From Paramarasmius palmivorus (Eukaryota; Basidiomycota; Agaricomycetes; Agaricales; Marasmiaceae), in assembly GCA_037176845.1 (NCBI GenBank), contig JAYKXP010000169.1, positions 1-64,000 of the forward strand: a DNA stretch of 64,000 bases. The letters run 5' to 3'. Positions 1-10,160 of this stretch are shown in pieces. Position 1 is the stretch's first letter; every line of letters starts with the position of its first letter. The notes below the pieces were generated by a model. The model did no database searches and was not told the DNA's origin. It saw only the letters and a program-made list of their open reading frames with translations. The position numbers and the translations under genes are program-made.

Positions 1-1204
1 CCACTAATAAAAATTTTTTTAGGAGAAGTGTAGAGCAATACACAGAAGCCACAAACTTGGTCTTTATCGCGACTCTCAAGTTCTTGTCTGCAGTAAGATC
101 TCAACTAGTTTCTCAATAAAGGCTTAGGGCCTGACTTGGGTAGAGTTTGATCGGACAATAGCAATCTATTCGTACTGATAACCACATAACACCGCGTAAC
201 GTGCAACAGTGGGGGGCAGACTCCTCAGCGGTCCCCGTACATTTGGTGTCCTTTTTATACTGTTCCAAGGTGGAATAAACTAAATAATAGGTAATCTGAA
301 GTCGGATAATGCGGAACGAGACGTCCAAGAGATGAAACAGAGTCGTAGAGAGATAAACCGAGCAAATATAAAACTCAGGGAAATCTATAGGTCACAACGT
401 CCTTATTGGGCCAAATAGCGTGTCAAGCGTAGTAGTAAACACTCTAACCCCGTTTTAGGTACAGGAGTTGAATCCGGCCGACGGTTAGGCGTTTAGCCTT
501 TATAAAAATTTTCTTTCATGCGCCAAGCGCTTTTCCACCAATCGGAGGCCTGGCCGGGTCTCCCGGAGCTCCTCATCGCTCAACACCGTTCCTCCAACAT
601 AACGCCGCCTCTAAATTTTTTCTTATCCACTCCATGTGGACGTGTTTCCAATTAAGGTTATATCAGAGGGAATCCGCTTTCGCCACTGTGACAACGGTTT
701 GCAACAGCTTTGCCTCGCTGCCGATCAATAGGTTCACTCTCGCCGACGGTCTCTAGACCCTTGCCGTATCCGGCATCGGTGATTTCCGATCAGTTTCCCC
801 CTTTGCCATCAGTCTCCGAGTGATGCTCCGAGCCAGTATTACTCTTCTGGGTGTTTGAAGGGTAAATTACTTGTAAGAATACCTTTGGTGCGTTCCGGTA
901 GGTGATCTAGGTGTAGTCCGAGTGAATTCACTTAAGGACCTTCTCCCTACAGTTTTTCAGGAGGTGATTGTACTTCGACACACTGGTAGAGTAAAAGTTG
1001 GTGGCCAGATACCCCATGTGGGGCGTACCATTGTACCAGGATCCACTAATATAACACCCTAAAACACCTTCCGTACCATGACTAGCTATTCAGGGCTCAT
1101 ACTAGTCCTTCTATAACCATTATGTGTTTATGCAACAATAATAAAGTGCAAAACTAGCGTATTTGCGTTCGAAAAAGAAGTGATTAAAGTCAGGCGTATC
1201 AGCG
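1..1204 (+). repeat. Dispersed repeat R1, copy A (LTR-like start, internal tRNA-like box)
   Basis: The first ~190 bases match 18720-18892 in the same orientation. From about 300 to 1204 the segment is collinear with the minus strand of 62137-62895, so all three are one family. Copy A has about 110-190 extra bases in two places compared with the 62-kb copy. The start resembles the R-U5 part of an LTR: copy B has a TATA-like box just upstream of the same sequence. Around 440-500 there is a tRNA B-box-like GTTGAATCC with an upstream AGTGG-like A box in the 62-kb copy. Copy A is CpG-rich, whereas the 62-kb copy has TG or CA at many of those sites. I cannot decide between an LTR element and a composite with a SINE. 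No coding potential is evident. Confidence 0.7.
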
Positions 1205-2519
1205 ACTTGGAGTGCTGGGCTAGGAGGCGAGCTATACGATGGCACATGAAACTAACACTGCACACAATACAAACCACACCAACACAAAACAACCAACTAA
1301 CACAAACAAAACCCAAGCTAGTTCGGATAGCACAATGCCTGTCTGCCAGAAATACAAGTTCATGGGGTTAAGACAGCAATCCTGTGGTAAGGCCAAACAA
1401 GATACATAAAACTCAAGTAGAGTTTCAGAGTAAGCTTGCCGTGGGGAGATCTTTCTTTCTGAGGTTGCTTCAGAGATGAAGACACACAACACAACTGCAT
1501 GAGCTCAACGACTCTTGGCAAGGTAGGGGATACAATAAGGTGGTGATCGCAAGGTTACAAGTCGAAAGGTGAGGCCTTAGACTTGAAGGGTACAGACTGG
1601 GGGATAGGAAACACTATGTGGCACTTCAACTCATGAAGTAGGCACGCTATACAACATGGAAACCAAGCAGACGGTAATACCACTTAGTTTCGGTGAAATC
1701 ACCTAATACTATAACTGCTCTCAGTGTACAAAAGCACTCTACTGTGGCGTAGTTGTGCAAGTGTGGTTCAGCGTGATCAGAGTTGCCGCGCTTAGAGATA
1801 TCTACTCAAGCTTGGTCTCAAGAGGGGTAAAATCACTTCTATTCATTGAAGTTCTAGGAAAGTACACCTGTATAGATGTGTAGTAGGGTTGTCCTTGCTT
1901 CTATAAGCTAGGAAATAAGGTGCCAAGGGGCTATATGAAGCTGATCTTGGTTCGATCTAAACTGCCTTGAGTGATCTGACTCTCTCTAAGGTAAAACTAC
2001 AGCACAACTGCCGGAAAACAGCCACAAAAACTGTCTTCTATAAAGCATGCAAGCAAGGAAGCTCAATTACCAAAACTGAGGCCTTCTCTACAATGCTAAA
2101 GTGTAACACCCGCTATGGTCCTGACATTGCAATGTCAATGGCCATATTATTCCATGGCTAATTGCAATGTCCAGGGATCAGATCCTGGGCATCTAATATC
2201 CCTCATAAATAATAATTTACGCCTGCTAACCCCCTAGGATATGCTGTAAATAGTATTTAGATATTTATTTTATATAGCCGCGTGGAATTCGACCTGAAAA
2301 ATAATATAATAATTACAATAATCCCGAGCGCTCAAACAATGCAATGTACATGGACTATAAAGTCAGTCACTCCAGTCAGTCACTCCTCATCCTTGTCGTC
2401 TGTATTGCTCAAAACGCCGTCGTCATTGTCGTCCTCTTCACCACTAGTGTCCTCCTCCTCAACTGCCTGCTTCACCTTAGGTCTAGGATCCGGTGAGTCC
2501 CATATAACCTTGTACTTCT
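1205..2519. other. Non-coding stretch with paired ATTGCAATGTC motifs
   Basis: I see no supported gene here; the open frames are short and lack codon structure or introns. The only recognisable item is a pair of ATTGCAATGTC motifs starting at 2126 and 2161, 35 bases apart. The same motif pair with the same spacing occurs at 18591 and 18626, just upstream of R1 copy B. It may be part of a promoter-like U3 region. Confidence 0.4.
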
Positions 2520-5500
2520 CACCAGATGTACCTATACTTTTACAAATATAGTTGGCAGTTATCACAACGACTTTTGCAAGAATTTGTGATAAGGGTTTTT
2601 GCAAAAGCGGAGGACAAGTAATACAGACAGATAGGTGGTACTGTCCGCTTTGGGTGCTTCCAAATTGGGAAGGATCATTCCCACACCTTCTGGAAAGGGA
2701 ACAGGCCGCTTTTTTGAGATCTGGAGATATTCCCACACCGCTTTTGGCATCCCAAAATGGAAGGTGCTCTTTCCATGATGTAACAGTGCGCTTTTTGGGC
2801 GCTTTTTTTGCGGAAAAATTATTCCCACACCTCCTGACATCATCTGGGTGCCTCCCTACTCCGCTTTTGGCTTCCCAAAATGAAAGGTGGCCTTACCTCA
2901 TTATTTTCCACCTGGAATCAATGCATTGGGGGGCTATTGGGGCATGCTGGGGGGCTATAAAAATCGCATTTCTGAGGGAATATGTTCCAATATGTTCCAA
3001 AAGCATGCCCCTGCAATTGGGGGGCAGGGGAATGCAAAAAAAGCGGTCCAAATATGGTAATTCAGGAAAATGGCCTGTTGGATCTTGGGCTACAGGGCAG
3101 ATATTGACATGGGGTAAGTTGGAGGACCTAGATACATTAAATACAAGCCTGGGGACACTAAATAGTACATAGATTGGTGGGATAATGGTGCTTAAATATC
3201 AAAAATATTGAAAATCTCCGAAATTAGGGGAATAAAATTACAGGATGGGATGTAGTGCAGCTGGGGCTTAGATATTGTAAATCAGAGATGATATATATGT
3301 CCCCTTGCTTCGTTTACAATCCTGGAGAGCTGCCTATTTTTCCAGATTTATTACAGCTAAATTCGCTTTTTTTGGACATTGGTAATACTATACCACAGGG
3401 AATGATTGGGATGGGCTAATTCTTGCTCATAACCCACTTTATGGTGTATAGATGATGAATATATATTTGCCCAAGCACTCCTGTATGTGCAACACCTTGT
3501 TCAATCCAATGTATTGTACAGTTATGTAACACAGGCAGTAGTACATGAATAGCACCTCAGGGAAGCATCCCAGCACCAAGGGGGATTTCAGAATCGAGTT
3601 CAGGCACCCAAAATACACTTTCCTACCATGAAAGGAAATTTTCTGAATACATCTGTATGTTGCTACATAAAAAATACATAAAAAATCGCATTTTTAGGGG
3701 TTTTTTTGTACTGGAGCATGGGGATTGCTCCTAAAATCACCAAAAATGAATGAGAGACCGTTCACTATGCATAGAACAGGAATATGAATTGCTTCCATGT
3801 ATCCCATGACAGGAATCCATATGCCAGACTAATCAATTCCTGCACAATTACAGAAAACATGTACTATGGATGTAGTATTGCAAGGATTGATCTGGGGCCT
3901 TGGGGAACCTCAAAATCGAGTTCAGGATGAAAAATCAGTCAAGAACATATCCAGGGTTGAAGGAAATCCATCCACAATTGACTTCAGTATGCATACATCA
4001 AGTTAAATGCACAAGTATATGTGCAATATATGTTGACTATAAGCATAAAACTTGTCAGATACATATCTCAAGCTACAGTGATTGGATCCCTTTCAACCCT
4101 GGATATATTCTTGACTGATTTTTCATCCTGAACTCGATTTTGAGGTTCCCCAAGGCCCCAGATCAATCCTTGCAATACTACATCCATAGTACATGTTTTC
4201 TGTAATTGTGCAGGAATTGATTAGTCTGGCATATGGATTCCTGTCATGGGATACATGGAAGCAATTCATATTCCTGTTCTATGCATAGTGAACGGTCTCT
4301 CATTCATTTTTGGTGATTTTAGGAGCAATCCCCATGCTCCAGTACAAAAAAACCCCTAAAAATGCGATTTTTTATGTATTTTTTATGTAGCAACATACAG
4401 ATGTATTCAGAAAATTTCCTTTCATGGTAGGAAAGTGTATTTTGGGTGCCTGAACTCGATTCTGAAATCCCCCTTGGTGCTGGGATGCTTCCCTGAGGTG
4501 CTATTCATGTACTACTGCCTGTGTTACATAACTGTACAATACATTGGATTGAACAAGGTGTTGCACATACAGGAGTGCTTGGGCAAATATATATTCATCA
4601 TCTATACACCATAAAGTGGGTTATGAGCAAGAATTAGCCCATCCCAATCATTCCCTGTGGTATAGTATTACCAATGTCCAAAAAAAGCGAATTTAGCTGT
4701 AATAAATCTGGAAAAATAGGCAGCTCTCCAGGATTGTAAACGAAGCAAGGGGACATATATATCATCTCTGATTTACAATATCTAAGCCCCAGCTGCACTA
4801 CATCCCATCCTGTAATTTTATTCCCCTAATTTCGGAGATTTTCAGTATTTTTGATATTTAAGCACCATTATCCCACCAATCTATGTACTATTTAGTGTCC
4901 CCAGGCTTGTATTTAATGTATCTAGGTCCTCCAACTTACCCCATGTCAATATCTGCCCTGTAGCCCAAGATCCAACAGGCCATTTTCCTGAATTACCATA
5001 TTTGGACCGCTTTTTTTGCATTCCCCTGCCCCCCAATTGCAGGGGCATGCTTTTGGAACATATTGGAACATATTCCCTCAGAAATGCGATTTTTATAGCC
5101 CCCCAGCATGCCCCAATAGCCCCCCAATGCATTGATTCCAGGTGGAAAATAATGAGGTAAGGCCACCTTTCATTTTGGGAAGCCAAAAGCGGAGTAGGGA
5201 GGCACCCAGATGATGTCAGGAGGTGTGGGAATAATTTTTCCGCAAAAAAAGCGCCCAAAAAGCGCACTGTTACATCATGGAAAGAGCACCTTCCATTTTG
5301 GGATGCCAAAAGCGGTGTGGGAATATCTCCAGATCTCAAAAAAGCGGCCTGTTCCCTTTCCAGAAGGTGTGGGAATGATCCTTCCCAATTTGGAAGCACC
5401 CAAAGCGGACAGTACCACCTATCTGTCTGTATTACTTGTCCTCCGCTTTTGCAAAAACCCTTATCACAAATTCTTGCAAAAGTCGTTGTGATAACTGCCA

Positions 5501-5533
5501 ACTATATTTGTAAAAGTATAGGTACATCTGGTG
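2520..5533. mobile_element. Foldback element FB1: nearly perfect 3-kb palindrome
   Basis: Position x pairs with 8053-x from 2520/5533 inward to about 3970/4083, giving two ~1.45-kb arms and a ~110-base loop. No indel was found at the checked anchor points (2520, 2552, 3172, 3901). At least one base differs, near 3215. Termini read CACCAGATGTACC and its complement. The arms contain repeated modules with CCGCTTTTGG and TCCCAAAATGGAAGGTG, and AAAAGCGC runs. Each arm carries an identical 206-codon open frame (2552-3172 plus, 4881-5501 minus); it runs through repeat modules, resembles no family I know, and is probably fortuitous. The inner ~1.26 kb of the arm is shared with FB2 and FB3, but the outer ~180 bases differ from FB2. 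No clear target duplication was found. A transcript would form a very long hairpin. Confidence 0.85.
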
Positions 5534-5735
5534 CAGGGAAACCAGACAATAAGGTGCGTCTTGAGTGGACGAGCATTGTCCCTTGACTTAACTTTCTCTT
5601 TCACTAGCGACTTGTTCTTACCAGCCTACTGTTATCCTCAAGGCTTCTGTTTTATTCATACCCTCCAGTATATATCGTTTCATAGGCTGTACCACTGCAA
5701 TTACAATCTACCTCGCACAATAAATGAAAGTATTC

Positions 5736-6358
5736 CTATCCAGAAACAGGAGTATCGAACTCGATCAAATCATCACGCTCCACATCCTCGTATGAGTTGT
5801 TAAGGTGACTACGGAACTCGGTCAAATATCACGCAGAAGGTATCAACACAACAGGCTTACCACAAAACCTGGTCGCCCAGGAGCTCAAGATTTTCCGGCG
5901 TTATCATTCCTTCATCGTCCCATATGACCAGTAAGGGGCCGAACCACGGGCGACGACACCCATCACAATACCCTTGAAGCTCCCTTGTTACACAGTCATT
6001 GAGGTCATACCCATTGCACCTGGTCTGCTCAAAGAAAAACAAGTGGAAGGCTTCATGAGCACCACTGGGTTCAATGCGCAGACTCTCGATGCGTGGCACG
6101 GGCCCCGTCTCCTGGGATTCTGGATTGAGATAAGGCCAAAAATCACGTTGGTCAATTCTGGAGCGCTGAAGCCGTACTATTTCCGGCTCCTCAGACACAT
6201 TGAAAAAGAGGACCTCCTGAAATGTTCTGTGAGTCAGAAAACTTTCTAGACCTCTACTGGACGGTGCCTGCCTTGGTAAGTACTTGACGCAATTGTTTGC
6301 GTGGAGACTGTCGTTTAGAGTGAGGGCGGATTTTGGAGAATGCATTGGACGTGGCCAT
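5736..6358 (-). CDS. Hypothetical protein, 167 aa, three exons (CxxC motif)
   Basis: Proposed exons on the minus strand are 6358-6284, 6216-5861 and 5808-5736. The introns of 67 and 52 nt have GT-AG borders and keep the frame to a TAG stop. The model starts MATSNAFSK and ends DTPVSG. Visible features are a basic N-terminus, a motif CDGC (residues 109-112) followed by RRPWFGPLLV, and an acidic C-terminus. I do not recognise the family. The reading frame is open and CpG-containing, unlike the decayed repeats nearby. The start is uncertain: the same frame stays open upstream of 6358, after a possible acceptor near 6410, so an extra 5' exon is possible. This matters because the ATG overlaps that of the divergent neighbour at 6357. 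FB1 begins 200 bases downstream of the stop. Confidence 0.65.
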
Positions 6359-7241
6359 GATCCAATTCGCAGGATGGTCGGTAAGTATGAACAATTTGGC
6401 CGTCTCTTCTGCTTTTAGGGTTGATTGATGATCCCTGATTTATTCCATGCAGGTTCTGGAAATTCTGACGCGCTGCACCCCGCCAAAACATCTGAACCTC
6501 TTCCCCATCTGGAAAGGACCTATCCATCAGAATCAGGTATTGGTTATTGGTTTTTTCGCCTCCTTCTCCCCTTACTTATTTGCCCCTTCAACAGCATCCT
6601 TCATCTCATCCTCATCTTTGTGATATACAAGCCGACAACGACAACGATCAAGCGCAAGCCACCACGACCGACCAGTCTTCAACCTCACCAGTAACGGCTA
6701 CGACAAGGACACGAGAAGAGGTACCTGGTCACCTGGTCACCTCGCCAGATATCAACGCGTTGATGATGCCCCAGTACATCAACAAAAGAGCTCGACTGGT
6801 TGGAGAGCTTATCAAGGCAAGTGCTTCGTCTTACTATACAGACCCGTCACTCACTGTATCAGTAGGTCTTAGAGGATCAGAACCGTGCAATACTCAAGAC
6901 TAGCGACGGTATCGATGTTTCGCTGACCTATGACGCGGTAAGCTATTTTTTTCCTTGACGATCTTTATTTTCTACCTACTGAAGTCCTGTCCTACCAGGA
7001 TTGGGACTTGTGGGGAAGCCCTACAAAATATATCACCGCCGTAGGAAAGGTCGTCGACCCGCAGACAATGCACCTTGAGTCTTTCATCAATATGGGCAAG
7101 ACAGTGGGTGAGTTTACATTCCGCTTCGAATGATATGGTACTAAGCATTCAATAGACCTCAGCACAGTCGAGGCGACCATCCAAATCATTCACGACCCTC
7201 GCTTCAAGAACGTTTTTTTTCCCTTCCGTAGTAGTGTATGA
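6357..7241 (+). CDS. Hypothetical protein, 195 aa, six exons
   Basis: Exons are 6357-6380, 6453-6536, 6595-6816, 6875-6937, 6999-7107 and 7156-7241. All joins keep the frame and the product ends FFPFRSSV. Introns are 48-72 nt; the third (6817-6874) begins GCAAGT, a GC-AG intron. The N-terminal 36 residues are hydrophobic or mixed. A Thr/Ser/Asp/Gln-rich low-complexity stretch follows at about 45-85. The conserved-looking C-terminal half includes PQYINKRARLVGELIK and STVEATIQIIHD. It resembles the short uncharacterised proteins that are common in agaricomycete genomes, but I cannot assign a function. It is intact and lies in the small CpG-containing gene island. The start ATG is the first in frame after an upstream TGA; it overlaps the ATG of the divergent gene, so one of the two starts may be wrong. 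Confidence 0.65.
6817..6874 (+). other. GC-AG intron
   Basis: The donor is AAG|GCAAGT and the acceptor is TTAGAG|GATCAG. Splicing is in phase 0 and joins ...GELIK to DQNRAIL, whereas reading through leads to a stop at 6901-6903. GCAAGT is the known consensus of the minor GC donor class. Confidence 0.6.
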
Positions 7242-7753
7242 TTTGGGGTGCTCTTATACTCGTGAAATTTCCCGGAGGTTAATGCGTACAGGCTAGTTAG
7301 AGTGTTTACAGTTGGCCTAGTTAACATGCGGACAAGGCGTAGTTGCATTTAATGTAATCAAATGTATTGAAAGCTTCTGTAATGGTGATCACAGTAACCT
7401 CCCAAGAGCTCTCAGATTTGTATGACCAGAGCTGGTAGGCTGACAGGCTGTTGGATTTCCTCGTAACGAAGGTAAGCGAAGCGAGGCTAAGTGAAGAGTC
7501 AGTAAGTAAATACTGAGGTAGATCAGAGATCCATTCATGATGCTCAGTAATTTTATTGACCGCGGTGAGATCCATTTCGTGAATACTCATTGTAATTCTG
7601 CTCCGTTCATCTTAAAAAATACACCAAGATGATCGGCTTGACCCCATGAATAACATATTCAAAACCTGTAATAAATGAAAAGGTGAGGAAAATCGACCTG
7701 AGGGTAAATGAGCGTTAAGTGCGTAACGCATATCTTGCCTCCGGACCATTGTC
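7242..7753. other. Intergenic spacer
   Basis: About 510 bases lie between two plus-strand genes. An 89-codon minus-strand open frame (7590-7321) lacks supporting features. I see no repeat similarity to other parts of the window. It probably holds the 3' end of the upstream gene and the promoter of the next one. Confidence 0.4.
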
Positions 7754-8588
7754 ATGCCTCGCCTCAAGTTGTACCGATCCGCTGCCAAACGTCGCGCGGC
7801 TGAACGTGAAAAATCTCAAAGATACTATCGCAAGTATGCAGTCATATCTCTCAGTGTCTAACCCTGCTAATGGTTACGAGTCTCTCAGGTGTCAAGAGAA
7901 GATCTTGCTTCACAAGAAGGAAACACGCAATGCCAAAGAGTACGCATGCTCTCAACTTTTCAACCATTCTCATATGAACATCACCATTCTCGACTTCAGA
8001 ATCGCGGTTAGAAAGGCCCTGAAGGATGCTAGAGAAAGACTAGAGAGCGAAGAACACGAGAGAAATTTGGTTGCTGCAGATAATCGTCCATACTCCAGGT
8101 GAGTCCAATTGAGATCTTCTCATCGACTAAATTCTGAACACATTGACAGCACGGATCCCTTGCATAACATGCGGAAGGTCGAGAATACCCTCAACAAATC
8201 TACGGCCCGATTGGCAAAGATGTCGCAGTACTTCGACTCTCTGGTTGGCAGACTCCTGCGCTGGGATACTGCAGACCCCCTCACTCGCAATCCTGTCTCA
8301 CCTTTGGGAAAGGCCTTTCACGTGTTCCGACCACTACAGAAGAATTCCGAAGTGTTTACAGAGAAGATCTTTCAAGAGAAGGGTGCCATCAAGGAGTACG
8401 ACCACGCGCTGAGGGTTTGCATGCGTCTAAACAAGATAGTCGATGGTCTCGAAGAGCTCAAGAGGGCCACCATGGATGGCACGCTTGCTTCCAAGCATGG
8501 TGAGGGCGTATTACTCTGTCAACACCAGCTCTGGAGAGCAGGTGTTGATGGCATTACAGGCTTGGCAGTGTGGAGCTACCATAGCTAA
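7754..8588 (+). CDS. Hypothetical basic protein, 222 aa, four exons
   Basis: Exons are 7754-7833, 7889-7939, 8000-8098 and 8150-8588, with introns of 55, 60 and 51 nt, all GT-AG and in frame. The start MPRLKLYRS was chosen because it opens a strongly basic segment (AAKRRAAEREKSQRYYRK) that continues across the first splice. The longer open frame beginning at 7719 is in another phase and reads intron sequence. Residues about 10-80 are highly charged and helix-prone, which could suit DNA binding or a coiled coil (inference). The rest has no motif I recognise. A last intron (about 8502-8561) is an alternative that would shorten the C-terminus. Short proteins with this MPR...YRSAAKRRAAEREK type of start are frequent in agaricomycetes, as far as I recall, with no assigned role. 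Confidence 0.65.
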
Positions 8589-8815
8589 CGGACTGACAGC
8601 TGCTTCAGGAGGCCCATACCTGTATTCACGACGTATTGTATTGTATCTGACTATTGTACTGGTGAATAAATGAATGCATATTATCGAATATCGAACACCG
8701 TGCAACCTCGGAGTTAGAAGACGGAGTTTGCCGTAATGGTATCAACAATGTGGTTCGGTTCTCGTCAATCCTTTCATCTGCATCAACGACGTGCTAGTTC
8801 ATCCTCAAGTACACC

Positions 8816-9746
8816 ATGCCGTCTAGCAACAACGACTGGAACTTCAAGAAGCTACTCGATGCTATTAAATGTGTCGTCACCATTCCTCCCACTCAAGTCA
8901 CCTACACCTGCACTCCTCGTCTTTACCAGAACTCAGCCACGGCCTCGTTACTCAAGCCCTCGGCCAAAGGAAACAATTATTTCATCTTGTTGGATCCACG
9001 ACAAGATGGGTCAGTTAAAGAAGGGATATATAGGGAATTCAAGTATGTGGCTGGACTTTGAATGTGTTACTTTGGCTGACTTGTATCTCTAGCGCTATCA
9101 TGGCCCAACTCCCCAACAACACTATCGAGGGGCAGCGCTATATCGTCAAAGGCTGGCTGACCATCGAACAGGCTCGGCAGCATTGGAAGGGTTTGTGCGA
9201 TCAACATCATCGATGCAACGCCTGGGCTTTGGAGGCTGCTCAACGTGATGCTGAGCTGGCTAGGCCACGGCTGTTGATGATGGAATTGGCAAATCTACAC
9301 CCCGGTATCATGTCTGCAGTTCCAGTGTCCTTCGACGGCCAGATGCAATTCACCCATCCTCAGAGGCGGGTCAATGCACCTGCCCATGGAAGTGTGTCCG
9401 AGGTGTCTGCTTCTCCAAACCTCATACGTTCTCCACTGACATCACCATCTTGTTCGTCTCGTTCAACATCTCGCGCTGACTTGGACCCACCACCATACGA
9501 TAACGCTGAATCAACCACCAACGGGGATTGGCGCCTCTACATCGTCGGTGACTTTGGAGTCACTTCTTGCAATGGGCTGTAAGTTTAAACGTTGACATTA
9601 ACAGCTAGCTCGGTACTGATTACTCCAACTCTAGCGAGCATGCTTATCGATCCCTCAGCAGGTATCTCCGATCTGGGCGTGCGGCATTGGTTCTGGCTCT
9701 GAGTGAGGACGCTGCTGATCAGTGGTTCAATCCCGATTTGGATTGA
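8816..9746 (+). CDS. Hypothetical protein, 274 aa, three exons
   Basis: Exons are 8816-9042, 9093-9578 and 9635-9746; introns are 50 and 56 nt with GT-AG borders. The frame runs from MPSSNNDWNF to DQWFNPDLD followed by TGA. The N-terminal ~130 residues look like a globular domain: YFILLDPRQDG, GIYREF, and GQRYIVKGWLTIEQARQHW. This is faintly reminiscent of the RNase H1 N-terminal/viroplasmin-like fold, with GIY followed by a WxxxxA element, but the similarity is too weak to assign. A Ser/Pro-rich linker (about 190-230) precedes a C-terminal globular segment. It is intact and lies 228 bases after the previous gene in the same orientation. Its function is unknown. Confidence 0.65.
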
Positions 9747-10160
9747 CGTGTCGTGGCAACCGGTATATGTTATTTGTTATTCCTTTCGATTGATTGCTGA
9801 CCCACATGCTACATAGTTCTAATTGCATCATCTTCGAAATCCATCAATATTTGCTAGTCCTTTAAATCGTGAATAGATTGTACTCAAGCAAGCATCAAGG
9901 CCGGACGTAGGCCCTTTTTGCTATTAAATGGCCAAATCTATAACTGTCAAATGTGGAACTTGAATGAGACACTCACAAATGCCTTGAGACATCAGGTTGA
10001 GAGCGAATAACAAATTCTACCAATTAGGCAGCTGGCTTGGTGATGCGATGATGCGCCGACCGGGCCTGTCGTTCAGCCACCCTCCTAACAAGCCTGGTTT
10101 TCCGTCCCTTACCCTTGCAATTTTGCCTGCGAAAACCCCAGGACGGATCGTCTCACCATA
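9747..10160. other. Intergenic spacer
   Basis: No gene or repeat is recognised in these 414 bases. They separate the last of the intact plus-strand genes from the next multi-exon gene and probably hold a 3' UTR and a promoter. Confidence 0.4.

Noticed and set aside
421..510. Functional tRNA gene
   Set aside because: Only B-box-like and weak A-box-like sequence; no cloverleaf or acceptor stem could be drawn.
1128..1492. Several 60-86 codon open frames on both strands
   Set aside because: Short, overlapping in opposite frames, of low-complexity Val/Cys-type composition, and partly inside repeat R1.
2552..3172. 206-codon open frame, repeated identically at 4881-5501 (minus)
   Set aside because: Identity only reflects the palindrome; the frame runs through repeat modules, is broken in FB3, and has no recognisable domain.
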